A program made the translations under genes and the position numbers. A model generated the notes under the pieces. The model worked only from the letters and a program-made list of their open reading frames with translations. It ran no database searches and was not told the origin of the DNA. 38,642 nt of DNA. It comes from Desulfovibrio sp. ZJ369 (lineage in GTDB: Bacteria > Desulfobacterota > Desulfovibrionia > Desulfovibrionales > Desulfovibrionaceae). Every line of letters starts with the position of its first letter. The first letter of the stretch is position 1. Shown piece after piece: positions 7,763 to 15,974 of the stretch. The stretch is taken from the NCBI RefSeq assembly GCF_011039085.1, contig NZ_JAAKEI010000027.1, positions 1 through 38,642 of the forward strand. Reading direction: 5' to 3'.

Positions 7763-8665
7763 CTACCGGCCGCGCTGTCGCGGCACAGCCAGGGTGGCCA
7801 CCAGAATGCCGCCGATCACCAGCAGGCCGCCCAATACCTGAGGCGGAGCAATGCTTTCGTGCAGCATCAGCACCGAGGCCACTGCCGCGAAAACCGGCAG
7901 GCTGTAATACACGATACCCGCCTGCACCGGGCCGATCCTGTCCACTGCCAGGGTCCAGAACCAGAAAGCGGCAAAGGAGCAGCCTATGCCGGCATAAAGA
8001 ACGCCCGTAATCAATGCCGGGGAAAGCCGGGGCAGGGGCAACAGGCAGGCCTCGGCCACGGTGAAGGGCAGTGCGCACAGCAGGCCCAGGCTGAAGGTGG
8101 CCGCATTGAAGCTCAAAGGCGAAATCTGTTGCGGCCGCCGACGCATGAAGAGCGAATACAGGCCGAAGCAGAGCGCGCAGCCAAGGGCCCAGAAGTCCCC
8201 GCTGTTGATCTTGAGCCCGGCCAGACGCTGCCACTCCCCCCGGCTGACCAGAATGAGCACGCCCGCCAGCACCACAAGCACCCCGGCCAGACGGCGCGGC
8301 GTGATCGGCTCGCCATAGAGAATGCGGGAAAAGACCAGGATCACAATGGGCGCGGTAGGCACCAGCAGGGCCATGTTCAGGCTTTCCGTACTCTGTCCGG
8401 CCTTGTAGATCAGCGTATTCATGAGCGTGACGCCCAGGATGCCCATGAGCGAAAGATAGCCCCAGTGCTTCCTGATGCCCGGCCAGTCCTGCCGCAGATG
8501 AGGGCCGGCAAAAGGCAGGAGCACCAGCAGAGCCACCAGCCAGCGCCAGAAATTGCACTGCCACGGCGGGATCAGATCAGCAAGGGCCCGGGCCACCACA
8601 AAGTTGCCCGACCAGATCAGAGTGGCCAAAAGGGCGCTGCCGTAGCCCAGCGCGGTTTGCTGCAT
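7763..8665 (-). CDS. EamA-family (DMT superfamily) transporter
   Basis: A 300-residue inner-membrane protein with about ten hydrophobic segments arranged as two EamA repeats. The first repeat opens with GSALLATLIWSGNFVVARALADLIPPWQ-type sequence typical of drug/metabolite exporters, followed by FWRWLVALLVLLPF; the second holds ALCFGLYSLFMRR and GVLYAGIGCSFAAFWFWTLAV. These carriers export amino acids or other small metabolites using ion gradients; no substrate can be assigned. The ATG at 8665 has GGGGAAGAG upstream and is preferred over an in-frame extension. It is transcribed away from neuB, so the 427-bp gap is a divergent promoter region. Confidence 0.88.
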   Translation of the reverse strand: MQQTALGYGSALLATLIWSGNFVVARALADLIPPWQCNFWRWLVALLVLLPFAGPHLRQDWPGIRKHWGYLSLMGILGVTLMNTLIYKAGQSTESLNMALLVPTAPIVILVFSRILYGEPITPRRLAGVLVVLAGVLILVSRGEWQRLAGLKINSGDFWALGCALCFGLYSLFMRRRPQQISPLSFNAATFSLGLLCALPFTVAEACLLPLPRLSPALITGVLYAGIGCSFAAFWFWTLAVDRIGPVQAGIVYYSLPVFAAVASVLMLHESIAPPQVLGGLLVIGGILVATLAVPRQRGR

Positions 8666-9030
8666 GCTCTTCCCCTGCGAAATATGGTCCGAAACGACGC
8701 ACCCGCGCAATGCGCCCTGGAAACATCGCGTTTTTTCAAGGGCTTATCAAGCCGAAACGATGCGCCTCGTTGCTGTGGACAGCGACCTGTGCACAACAAT
8801 GACGCCGCGCGTCGTGTGCGGCGTGAGTGCATTCAAAGGCAGGCTGCCCCGTCAGCATAGCCCAAGGGGAACGCAAAGGCAAAACGCGGCGGCATCCTCC
8901 CGCTCTGCCCGCCTCCGCTCGGCGGGAAAGGCCGCCTTGCGCAGGCAGGATAGCTGTTCTTTTCACTTCTGTACTGCGTTATTCAGTACTCTTTTTTCCA
9001 TGCCCAGATCTTGCGGGCCTGGCCGCACGC
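8666..9030. other. Divergent intergenic region without a gene
   Basis: Most of the 427-bp space between the EamA transporter and neuB. It holds no supported open frame, repeat or RNA gene. The neuB promoter candidate lies at its right end. GC-rich short stems such as GACGCCGCGCGTC near 8800 were seen but have no clear role. Confidence 0.5.
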
Positions 9031-9059
9031 TTTTCTTTTGCGACGCAAAGGCGTATAAT
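9031..9059 (+). promoter_or_regulatory. Candidate sigma-70 promoter of the neuB operon with palindromic spacer
   Basis: A perfect -10 box TATAAT at 9054-9059 lies 17 bases after a weak -35 TTTTCT at 9031-9036. The spacer contains TTTGCGACGCAAA (9037-9049), a perfect palindrome around one base, placed where a repressor would block polymerase. The predicted transcript starts about 27 bases before the neuB ATG. Confidence 0.6.
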
Positions 9060-9092
9060 GAATATTTCATTCATTGCTGCAAGGAACGCGTC

Positions 9093-10154
9093 ATGAAAAT
9101 TACCGATATATTTGCCACCGTTGCTCCGGAAACCCGCATCCCGCTGCCCTGTGTGATCGCCGAGGCGGGCGTGAATCACGAGGGCAGCATGGACATTGCC
9201 CGGCGGCTCATCGACGAGGCCGCGGAAGGCGGGGCCGACGCCATCAAATTCCAGACGTACAAGGCTGCCAGCCTGGCCTCCAGGGATTCCCCGGCCTACT
9301 GGGACACGAGCAAGGAACCCACCAAAAGCCAGTACGAACTTTTCAGAAAGCACGATGCGTTCTGGAAAAATGAATTTGAGGCCCTCAAAAAACATTGCGA
9401 CGCGGCGGGCATTGCCTTTTTGTCCACGCCCTTTGATGTGGAATCCGCGCATTTTCTCAACGACCTGATGGATGTGTTCAAAATTTCCTCCTCGGACATC
9501 ACCAACAAGCCTTTCATTGAGATTCTCTGCGATTTCAAAAAGCCCATTCTGCTTTCCACCGGCGCGGCGCATCTGCACGAAGTGGCCGAGGCTGTGGAAT
9601 GGATTGAGGCCAAGGGCAACAAGCTGGCCCTGCTGCACTGCGTGCTGAACTATCCCACAGCCGACGAAAACGCGGCCCTGGGCATGATCCCGGCGCTCAA
9701 GCGCCATTTCCCGCAGCATGTGATCGGCTATTCCGACCACACCCTGCCCAAAGACATGCACATGCTGGAAACCGCGGTGCTGCTCGGCGCGCGCGTGCTG
9801 GAAAAGCACTTCAGCCATGACAAATCCCTGCCCGGCAATGACCATTATCACGCCATGGACAAAGAGGATTTGCGGCATTTTTACGCCCGGCTCAAAAACA
9901 CCCTGGCCGCCGTGGGCGAACTGGAGGTGCGCGCCCTGCCCCAGGAGGAGCCCGCCCGGCGGCATGCCCGGCGCTCTCTGGTCACGGCCCGCGCCGTGCC
10001 TGCCGGGCAAGCGCTGAGCGCGGCGGATCTGACCTGGAAACGCCCGGCCCACGGCATTTCCCCGCGGCACTTTGATGAGGTTCTCGGCCTGCGCGCCCGG
10101 CGCGATCTGCCTGAAGACACGGTCCTGACCTGGGCGGATCTGGACAGAGCATGA
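9093..10154 (+). CDS. neuB: N-acetylneuraminate synthase family protein (nonulosonic acid synthase)
   Basis: A 353-residue NeuB-family enzyme. This family condenses phosphoenolpyruvate with a hexosamine-type sugar to make sialic, legionaminic or pseudaminic acids. The barrel begins IAEAGVNHEGSMDIARRLI and contains ADAIKFQTYKA, FLSTPFD, FKISSSDITNKPFI, LLSTGAA, LLHCVLNYP, GYSDHT and LEKHFSHDKSLPGNDH, all family signatures. Residues about 293-353 form the C-terminal SAF (antifreeze-like) domain that closes the active site. ATG at 9093 has AAGGAA upstream. Its stop overlaps the next start as ATGA, so the two are translationally coupled. The exact sugar (Neu, Leg or Pse) cannot be told from sequence alone; the symbol is for the family. 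No sugar-activating (CMP) gene is in the window. Confidence 0.88.
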   Translation: MKITDIFATVAPETRIPLPCVIAEAGVNHEGSMDIARRLIDEAAEGGADAIKFQTYKAASLASRDSPAYWDTSKEPTKSQYELFRKHDAFWKNEFEALKKHCDAAGIAFLSTPFDVESAHFLNDLMDVFKISSSDITNKPFIEILCDFKKPILLSTGAAHLHEVAEAVEWIEAKGNKLALLHCVLNYPTADENAALGMIPALKRHFPQHVIGYSDHTLPKDMHMLETAVLLGARVLEKHFSHDKSLPGNDHYHAMDKEDLRHFYARLKNTLAAVGELEVRALPQEEPARRHARRSLVTARAVPAGQALSAADLTWKRPAHGISPRHFDEVLGLRARRDLPEDTVLTWADLDRA

Positions 10155-11878
10155 GCGCAGAGATGAAAGACGAGACAAGCCTGATCCTGGGGCGTATGCC
10201 CCGCGACGCCGATCCCGAAACACACTGGGCCGCGGGGCCCTGGTGCTTCGCCGGCCAGGAAGACTTCTTCCCGGACTGGGAGGACAAGTATGTCTTTGCC
10301 CCGGAGCCGTTGCGCGAGCTCAAGGTTCTGGAGCAAACCGCCAAAGAGGCCCAGGCCCTCTGCGTGGACAACCTGCCCGCCCTGGCCGCCCGGCTCTGCC
10401 CGCACAGCGCCGCCTTGCCCGCGGCCTATTGGGAAACGCTGCTCACGCCCTGGGCCGTGGACGTGGCCACACAGATCGTGGAACGCTGGCAGCGGGTCAA
10501 AGCCATGACCGCGGCCTGGGGGCATCTGCCCTTGCGCGTTCCCCTGCTGCCGGAAGAGTGCGCCTTCAGCTTTTTGAGCGAGCAAGACTTCAGACTGCGC
10601 GGCGCGCTCGGGCATTCCTTCAATCACTGGCTTTTCTCCCGCCTGCTGGAAGCCCGCTGGCCCACGGCCTGGCGCAAGGAAATGCTGCCGCCGCTGGAAC
10701 GGACTTACGGCCAAAAGCCTTCCGGGGAGCTCAGGCAGGTTCTGCGCCGCTGGGCGCGCCGCCAGATGCTGCGCCTGCCTTTTCCGCGGCTCAAAGGCAT
10801 GAGCCTCTGGCAGAGCCTGCGCTTTTCCCTGTCCCTGCTGCACATGAGCCACGGCGAGGATCGTTCGCAGCCGCTGGCCGCCACGTTCGGCAGCGCGGCC
10901 ACGGGCGCGCGCGCGGATTTGCCGCTGGCCCCCCTGCCCCTTTTCCTGAAAGCCCTGCCGCACTCGCTGCGGGATCTGCGCCATCCGCAGGAGCTCAAGC
11001 CGCAGCGTCTGCCGCCCCGCCTGCGCGTGGCCGGCATTGCGGCCTATGAGGATGCCGCCTACCGCCAGAAGCTGGCTGTCTGGCGCGGGCGCGGCAACCG
11101 TCTGATGTATGTGCAGCACGGCGGCAACTACGGCCAGGTGCGTGTCATTTGCGATACGGCCCTGGTGGAATACAGCCAGCATGCCTTCGCCACCTGGGGC
11201 TGGAGCGAACATGCGGGCAGCCGGGGCAATTTCATTCCCCTGCCGTATCCCCAGATTGCCCGCCTGGCCGGGCGCTGGCACGGCAAAGACGCGTCGCATC
11301 TGCTCTTTGTGGGCACGGAAATGCCCGCGTACCAGTATCGCCTGGACGCCCACCCCACGCCCCTGCAGATGATCCAATACCGCGAGGACAAGCAGTGGTT
11401 CTTCGAGGCCCTGGATCGCGCCCTGCAAGCCCGTACCTTTTACCGGCCCTATTTTGACGTGCCCGGCACCCTGCAGGATGCTGTCTGGCTTTTGCCGCGC
11501 TTTCCGCGCGTGCGGCTGTGCACCGGGCCCCTGACGCCGCAGATGCTGAGCTGCCGCCTGCTGGTGCTGGATCACCACGGCACCACCATGCTGGAGGCCC
11601 TGGCCGCCAATGTGCCCACAGTCCTGTACTGGACGCGCGATGTCTGGCCGCTGACCCCGGAAAGCGAGGCCCTGCTGGATGTGCTGGCCCGCGCGGGCAT
11701 CTGGCATGCCACGGCCGAGGAAGCCGCGGCCAAAGTCAACCGGGTCTGGGAAGATCCGGCCGCGTGGTGGCGCAGCGCCGCGGTGCAGGATGCCCGCCGG
11801 ACCTGCTGCGCCCTGCAGGCCATGATGGTCAAAGGCAGCGAAAACCCGAACTGGACCCAAACTCTGGCGAGTTTATAA
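10151..11878 (+). CDS. LIC12162-family putative surface-carbohydrate transferase
   Basis: A 575-residue cytoplasmic protein without signal peptide or membrane segments. The N-terminal WAAGPWCFAGQEDFF and the central LMYVQHGGNYGQ plus the later LLVLDHHGTTMLEALAANVP resemble the LIC12162 family, glycosyltransferase-like proteins found in surface-polysaccharide and nonulosonate loci. The DHHGTTMLEALA segment near the C-terminus resembles the nucleotide-sugar site of GT-B folds, where a small HGTT motif and an adjacent Glu bind the donor. Start ATG overlaps the neuB stop by four bases. Coupling to neuB suggests it uses a nonulosonate product, perhaps as the transferase. Family assignment is from memory of conserved motifs and should be confirmed by profile search. 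Confidence 0.65.
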   Translation: MSAEMKDETSLILGRMPRDADPETHWAAGPWCFAGQEDFFPDWEDKYVFAPEPLRELKVLEQTAKEAQALCVDNLPALAARLCPHSAALPAAYWETLLTPWAVDVATQIVERWQRVKAMTAAWGHLPLRVPLLPEECAFSFLSEQDFRLRGALGHSFNHWLFSRLLEARWPTAWRKEMLPPLERTYGQKPSGELRQVLRRWARRQMLRLPFPRLKGMSLWQSLRFSLSLLHMSHGEDRSQPLAATFGSAATGARADLPLAPLPLFLKALPHSLRDLRHPQELKPQRLPPRLRVAGIAAYEDAAYRQKLAVWRGRGNRLMYVQHGGNYGQVRVICDTALVEYSQHAFATWGWSEHAGSRGNFIPLPYPQIARLAGRWHGKDASHLLFVGTEMPAYQYRLDAHPTPLQMIQYREDKQWFFEALDRALQARTFYRPYFDVPGTLQDAVWLLPRFPRVRLCTGPLTPQMLSCRLLVLDHHGTTMLEALAANVPTVLYWTRDVWPLTPESEALLDVLARAGIWHATAEEAAAKVNRVWEDPAAWWRSAAVQDARRTCCALQAMMVKGSENPNWTQTLASL

Positions 11879-11880
11879 CC

Positions 11881-12927
11881 ATGAAATCGCGTTGTTTTCT
11901 GTTCTGCTTTCTGCTGGCCGCGCTCTGCCTCTGGCCGCTGAGCCCGCTGCTTTCCACGGCCCGCGCCGACGAGGCCGCCTCCCTGCGCCAGGCCCAGGAA
12001 GCACTGGACAAGGAGGACTTCGCCAAGGCCGCGGCCCTGCTCAAGCCCCTGGCCGACAAGGAAAATGCCGAGGCCCTCTACGTTCTGGGCCGCCTGACCC
12101 TGGAAGGCAAGGGCGTCAAGAAAAACACGCAACGCGCGGCCACGCTGTTCCGCCAGGCCGCGGAAAAGGGCGACATCAGCGCCATGAACGCCTGGGGCAC
12201 GGCTTTGGCCGCCGGGCAGGGCGTGCGCCGCAATTACCGGGAGGCCGCGCGCTGGTTCCGCAAGGCCGCCGAACAGGGGCTGGCCATGGCCCAGTACAAC
12301 CTGGGCTATCTTTATGCCTACGGCCGGGGCGTGCGCAAGGACGAAAACGCGGCCGTGGACTGGTACAGCCGGGCCGCCAATCAGGGCCTTGCCTCGGCCC
12401 AGTATTCCCTGGGCTGGATCTATATGAACAGCAAGGGCGACAATCAGAGCGACACCAAAGCCGTGCACTGGTTTGAGCAGGCTGCGGAGCAGGATCACCT
12501 CAAGGCCCAGAACAATCTGGCCTATATGTATGCCGAGGGCCGCGGCTTTGCCCAGGATCCGGCCAAGGCCGTGCAGTGGTACACGCGCGCGGCCGAGCGC
12601 GGCTACGCCGAGGCCCAGTACAACCTTGGCTTTATGTACGAGCAGGGGCGGGGCGTGCCCCAGGATTACAACAAGGCCGTGGAATGGTACCGCAAGGCCG
12701 CGGAGCAGAACGAACCCGCCGCCCAGTACAGTCTGGGCCTGATGTATGATCAGGGCACGGGTGTGCCCCGCAACCTGAGCGAGGCTACCCGCTGGTACCG
12801 GCTGGCCGCCAAAAACGGCGACCCGGACGCCAAGGCGGTGCTCCGCGCGCAAGGCAGGAGTGACGCCCGCGCGCCTCAGGCTGCTCCGGCAGCCAGACAA
12901 ACGCGCCCCAACATACACAAGCAATAA
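11881..12927 (+). CDS. Secreted Sel1-repeat protein
   Basis: A 348-residue exported protein. Residues 1-29 form a Sec signal peptide (Lys/Arg start, FLFCFLLAALCLWPLSPLL core, ARA cleavage motif). Seven 36-residue Sel1-like repeats follow, each of the form AxAQYxLGxxYxxGxGVxxDxxKAVxWYxKAAEQG, then a basic, Pro/Ala-rich tail. Sel1 repeats stack as an alpha solenoid and mediate protein-protein contacts, so a periplasmic scaffold role is likely. The ATG starts two bases after the stop of the LIC12162-like gene, so it is the third gene of that operon. Repeat 4 is degenerate (MNSKGDNQSD). The partner is unknown. Confidence 0.85.
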   Translation: MKSRCFLFCFLLAALCLWPLSPLLSTARADEAASLRQAQEALDKEDFAKAAALLKPLADKENAEALYVLGRLTLEGKGVKKNTQRAATLFRQAAEKGDISAMNAWGTALAAGQGVRRNYREAARWFRKAAEQGLAMAQYNLGYLYAYGRGVRKDENAAVDWYSRAANQGLASAQYSLGWIYMNSKGDNQSDTKAVHWFEQAAEQDHLKAQNNLAYMYAEGRGFAQDPAKAVQWYTRAAERGYAEAQYNLGFMYEQGRGVPQDYNKAVEWYRKAAEQNEPAAQYSLGLMYDQGTGVPRNLSEATRWYRLAAKNGDPDAKAVLRAQGRSDARAPQAAPAARQTRPNIHKQ

Positions 12928-12937
12928 GAACTTTTTG

Positions 12938-12972
12938 AGAGCGTTTTGCTCATGAAATGAGCGAAACGCTCT
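12938..12972. repeat. AGAGC palindrome, 35-bp class
   Basis: AGAGCGTTTTGCTCATGAAATGAGC...CGCTCT, a nearly perfect palindrome. It begins 11 bases after the Sel1 gene stop and separates two convergent genes, so it could end both transcripts. Confidence 0.92.
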
Positions 12973-13008
12973 AAGACCTGTGAGACGCCAAACCTGAGGG
13001 AAGGGCTT

Positions 13009-13800
13009 TCAGACTTCCAGAGAAATTCCCGTGCCGGCGGGAGCAAGTGCGGTCGGCATTGTTCCGCGCATAGCCATGGCGGCATAGACGCCTGCCGCTC
13101 TGCTTGCCGCCCGATCCTGCGCAGCGGCAAGATGTTGGAGGATGTCGCCAGCGCTGCTCACGCCTCTTCCGCCCTCTTCGGCCGGATCGGGGAGGCGGCG
13201 GATCCGGGCAGTTGACGCCGCGGCAAGATCCATTGGCCCGGCACCGCCGGAACGCCCTGCAACTTCTGGAGATACGCCAGGATCTTGCTTTTCTTCCGGG
13301 CTGCCGGCCAGCTCGTCCTGAGCGGCTTGCGCCTCCAGACGTGCGGCCTTGGCGGCCACCTGCCGATCCTGGCCGGAAGGCTCGCCCGGAGCCAGGGCGG
13401 CACGGCGCACCTGGCGGGCTTTCTCCCTGGTGGCCTCGGCATCGCCCGGCACTGCGGAAACGTCGATGGAAACCTGGCCGCCAATGGCGTATTGCCGCCC
13501 GTCAGGGCCTTTCTGATATGTATAGCTCGCCCCGCCGGTCACATGCCCGCCCCCGGCGGCAAGATGCGCCTGCTCATGCGAGCGCACCTTTGCGTCGCGC
13601 TGCTGCAACGCGCGTAACTGGCTCTGGGCTTCAGGGCTCAACGTCAGGCTGTCCGCAAAGCTGGAAGCCCCGCGGGCGTCCGCTCGCGCAGAACGGCCCG
13701 CAAGATCCGCGCGTCCGCTTTCCTGCTTTTCCCGGCCGCCGGCCTCAGGGCCGATGCCCGTTATGGCCTGCGTGCTGATGCTTTCCAGAGGCTCGCCCAC
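13009..13800 (-). CDS. SprA-like putative metalloprotease (HExxH protein)
   Basis: A 263-residue protein that matches the SprA-related / putative metalloprotease CJM1_0395-type family. The core DAKVRSHEQAHLAAGGGHVTGGASYTYQ carries HEQAH, an HExxH zinc-type motif, followed by QYAIGGQVSIDVSAVPGDAEATREKARQVRRAALAP, the family's other conserved block. The N-terminal 60 and C-terminal 90 residues are low complexity. No signal peptide is seen. The start is a GTG with GGAG upstream at good spacing; no better ATG is near. It converges on the Sel1 gene with one palindrome between. Catalytic activity is not shown for this family as far as I know; the third zinc ligand is not obvious. Confidence 0.72.
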   Translation of the reverse strand: MGEPLESISTQAITGIGPEAGGREKQESGRADLAGRSARADARGASSFADSLTLSPEAQSQLRALQQRDAKVRSHEQAHLAAGGGHVTGGASYTYQKGPDGRQYAIGGQVSIDVSAVPGDAEATREKARQVRRAALAPGEPSGQDRQVAAKAARLEAQAAQDELAGSPEEKQDPGVSPEVAGRSGGAGPMDLAAASTARIRRLPDPAEEGGRGVSSAGDILQHLAAAQDRAASRAAGVYAAMAMRGTMPTALAPAGTGISLEV

Positions 13801-14232
13801 AGTTCACTCCGCAAGTGTCGCAACCTGGCAGAACATTGCCCTGCCGAACCGCTCTTAGAGCATAGTGCTTTTGAACCGCTCTAACGCTTTTGGGGGCTGA
13901 AAGAAAGAGATCCCGGTTACTCCGTACGGCAAACTTGAAAAAAATTCAAGCTCGCGTGCCTGCCCGGCGACAGGGCTGCCGCAGAAGATGCGTCAGCCCT
14001 GGCCCGGCGAGCCAGCCGCTTGCCAGCCTCAGCTAAAAGGGATAGCAAATCTGACGGATGCGGCGTCCGGGGACCATAAAAACGCGTGCGCGCACCGTGG
14101 CGGCACGCGCCATACGGGGCAGGCTGCACGCCGCCTGCCCGGCCGCCGTCCCTGCGCTGCCGTCCTGAGACGTTGGAGGCTGCGCCTGCCTGCGCGGGGG
14201 CAAAAACTTTCTCATCACACGAGGCTGCCGGC
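13801..14232. other. Intergenic region upstream of azlC
   Basis: 432 bp with no supported gene. It holds a degenerate AGAGC palindrome (13857-13882) and a possible weak promoter, TTGCCA at 14020 and TAGCAA 17 bases later. Between 14080 and 14200 several GC-rich stems can form (for example GCGTGC with GCACGC, GCAGG with CCTGC), giving azlC a structured leader. No known riboswitch consensus was recognised. Confidence 0.4.
13857..13882. repeat. AGAGC palindrome, degenerate 26-bp form
   Basis: AGAGCATAGTGCTTTTGAACCGCTCT, flanked by T and A. The arms pair imperfectly. GAACCGCTCT occurs directly before it as well, suggesting a partly duplicated or decayed copy. It lies upstream of the GTG-started SprA-like gene. 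Confidence 0.65.
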
Positions 14233-15000
14233 ATGTCGAGCGAATCTTCCCCCATGCGCAACTACCTGGAAGGCCTGCGCCGCGCTCTGCCCATCATGCT
14301 GGGCTATGTGCCAGTGGGTTTTGCCTTCGGCGTGCTGGCGGTCAAAAACAATATCCCGCCCGCGCTGGCCGTGGGCATGTCCCTGCTGATGTTTTCCGGC
14401 TCCGGGCAGTTTGTGCTGGCCAGCCTCTGGGGCGCGGGGGCGGGCATTTTGTCGGTCATAGCCGCCGTCTTCATCGTCAACCTGCGCTATCTGCTGATGT
14501 CCGCTGCTGAATCGCCCTGGCTGGCCGCGCTGCCGCGCTGCCAGAGATTCCTGCTGGGCCTGGGCCTCACCGACGAAACCTTTGTGGTGCACATCACTGC
14601 CTTGCAGCAGGGCTGGAAGCTGCGCCTGTCCACGCTCTACGTCTGTAACAGCGCCACCTGGCTTTCCTGGGTGGCAGGCAGCGCTGTGGGAGCCTTTTGC
14701 GGCGAGCAGGTCAGCGACGTGAAGCCCCTGGGCCTGGACTACGCGCTGACCGCCATGTTTCTGGCTTTGCTGGTTCCTCAGTGCGTGAGCCGCCTGCATG
14801 TGCTGGTGGCCGTATTCACCGCGGCCCTGTCCATCGGGCTCAGGGGCGCGGGCATGAGCCAATGGAATGTGGCCGTGGCCACCATTCTGGGCGCGAGCCT
14901 GGGCGCCGCGCTGCTCTGTCGAAAGCAGCCCGCCGCGTCCGAAGGCCCTGATCAAATCCTCCCCAACGCCCGGAGCGCCACAAAGGAGAATCGCTCATGA
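14233..15000 (+). CDS. azlC: AzlC-family branched-chain amino acid exporter subunit
   Basis: A 255-residue inner-membrane protein of the AzlC family. The conserved start of the domain, GLRRALPIMLGYVPVGFAFGVLAV, is followed by LLMFSGSGQFV, NLRYLLMSAA and GLTDETFVV, all signature positions. AzlC works with the small AzlD subunit to export branched-chain amino acids or analogues. Seven or more hydrophobic segments are visible. Start ATG at 14233 has GAGG eight bases upstream; longer in-frame starts read through Arg/Pro-rich sequence that does not look coding. The stop overlaps the azlD start as ATGA. This makes an azlC-azlD-DUF4911 unit with no gaps. Confidence 0.9.
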   Translation: MSSESSPMRNYLEGLRRALPIMLGYVPVGFAFGVLAVKNNIPPALAVGMSLLMFSGSGQFVLASLWGAGAGILSVIAAVFIVNLRYLLMSAAESPWLAALPRCQRFLLGLGLTDETFVVHITALQQGWKLRLSTLYVCNSATWLSWVAGSAVGAFCGEQVSDVKPLGLDYALTAMFLALLVPQCVSRLHVLVAVFTAALSIGLRGAGMSQWNVAVATILGASLGAALLCRKQPAASEGPDQILPNARSATKENRS

Positions 15001-15338
15001 GCTGGTTTGAGGGGCACGCGGCGCTGCTGATCTGCATCCTGGGCTGCGTGCTGGCCACAGTGCTGCCCAAGGTGATTCCCGTGATGTTTCTCAAGGGCGA
15101 CTGCCTGCCCGTCCTGTTGCGGCGCTGGCTGTCCTTTGTGCCCGTCGCCGTGATGGCCGCCCTGGTCGGGCCTGATGTCTTTTTTTACGAAGGGCGCTTC
15201 AACGCCGGCCCTTCCAATCTCTTTCTGATGGTGGCCCTGCCCTCGCTGCTGGTAGCCTGGTGGGGCAAAAATTATTTTCTGACCATAGCCTTTGGCATCG
15301 GCCTGGTGATTGCGGCCCGCTGGTTCGGTTGGCAGTAA
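14997..15338 (+). CDS. azlD: AzlD-family branched-chain amino acid exporter small subunit
   Basis: A 113-residue membrane protein with three to four hydrophobic helices (LLICILGCVLATVLPKVIPVMFL; LSFVPVAVMAALVGPDVFF; LFLMVALPSLLVAWW; FLTIAFGIGLVIAARW). The PKVIPVMFLKGD turn and the FVPVAVMAALVGPDVF segment are typical of AzlD. It is expected to sit in the inner membrane with AzlC as the second exporter subunit. Translation is coupled to azlC by ATGA overlap, and its TAA stop overlaps the start of the following gene as TAATG. Confidence 0.9.
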   Translation: MSWFEGHAALLICILGCVLATVLPKVIPVMFLKGDCLPVLLRRWLSFVPVAVMAALVGPDVFFYEGRFNAGPSNLFLMVALPSLLVAWWGKNYFLTIAFGIGLVIAARWFGWQ

Positions 15339-15631
15339 TGGCCGCCCCTTGCGCCCTTCCTCCGGCCCTGCGCAAAAAACGCGCCTGCGGCCCTCCTCTG
15401 CCCGCGCCGTCAGGCAGCGGCCGCCTTCTGGTGCGTCTCGCGCCCGAACACATCGCGCTCTTTCGTTTTTTGCTGGAAGCACACGATAATCTTGCCTATT
15501 TTACCGTACTGGAACGCCGCACAGCACTGCTGAAGCTGGTCTTTTCGCCCCAGCGCGAACGCGCCCTGCGCCGGGCCCTGGCGGAAATGGCCCAAAGCCT
15601 GCCTTTCACCACGCAAGACTGGCCCTTTTAG
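15338..15631 (+). CDS. DUF4911-type small protein
   Basis: A 97-residue protein. After a basic, Pro-rich stretch of about 28 residues, the rest (RLLVRLAPEHIALFRFLLE, AYFTVLERRTALLKLVFSP, ERALRRALAEMA) matches the small DUF4911 domain of deltaproteobacteria: a strand, a helix, two strands and a helix. Function is unknown. Its ATG overlaps the azlD stop (TAATG), so it is translated with azlCD, but no link to amino acid export is known. A later start inside the first 28 residues is possible because the domain begins only there. The TAG stop forms the first bases of a 27-bp AGAGC palindrome. Confidence 0.7.
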   Translation: MAAPCALPPALRKKRACGPPLPAPSGSGRLLVRLAPEHIALFRFLLEAHDNLAYFTVLERRTALLKLVFSPQRERALRRALAEMAQSLPFTTQDWPF

Positions 15632-15656
15632 AGCATTTTCTCTTTGAAAATACTCT
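15630..15656. repeat. AGAGC palindrome, 27-bp class, overlapping a stop codon
   Basis: AGAGCATTTTCTCTTTGAAAATACTCT. The TAG stop of the DUF4911 gene is the T before it plus its first two bases. One arm has an A instead of G (ACTCT). Confidence 0.85.
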
Positions 15657-15974
15657 AAGCTGTGGAATAAGAGCCGCAGGCCGTTTTCCCCCAGTCGCGT
15701 TGTCCGTCCTTTTCCGCAAGCGCGTCCCTGTTGCTGGAAACGCCGCGCGCCGCTCTCTGCCATGCCCGTTTCAGGGACAAAAAGCCGCCCGCGTCTGCGG
15801 GCCGCTCTCCGGCCCGCAAAAAAGCTTTGAGCTGGGCGCGTTTTCTGCTATGACTCAGGCGTTGCGGCCAAGCGGGCACGCCGCCGGTCGGCGGCCGCCA
15901 TCACGTTTTTGCCCGCAAGGCAGTTCACTGCGGCGAAGGGGATTCAATCAGCGGCTTTTACCAAGGCGGAACCC
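15657..15974. other. Gap upstream of pyrH
   Basis: About 318 bp with no supported gene. It holds a GC hairpin (GCGGGCC / GGCCCGC near 15797-15817, followed by A, so not a terminator for the plus strand) and the pyrH promoter candidate. The rpsB-tsf genes that often precede pyrH in bacteria are absent here. Confidence 0.5.
15827..15854 (+). promoter_or_regulatory. Candidate sigma-70 promoter of pyrH
   Basis: TTGAGC (-35, four of six consensus bases) and TATGAC (-10, four of six) are separated by 16 bases. The site lies about 120 bp upstream of the pyrH ATG. Confidence 0.4.

Noticed and set aside
9881..11860. Long minus-strand frame opposite the LIC12162-like gene
   Set aside because: Antisense shadow; the plus-strand gene has coupled starts, proper spacing and family motifs.
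13917..14261. Minus-strand open frame of 114 codons upstream of azlC
   Set aside because: No ribosome site, Arg/Ala-rich composition from high GC, antisense to the azlC start, no recognisable family.
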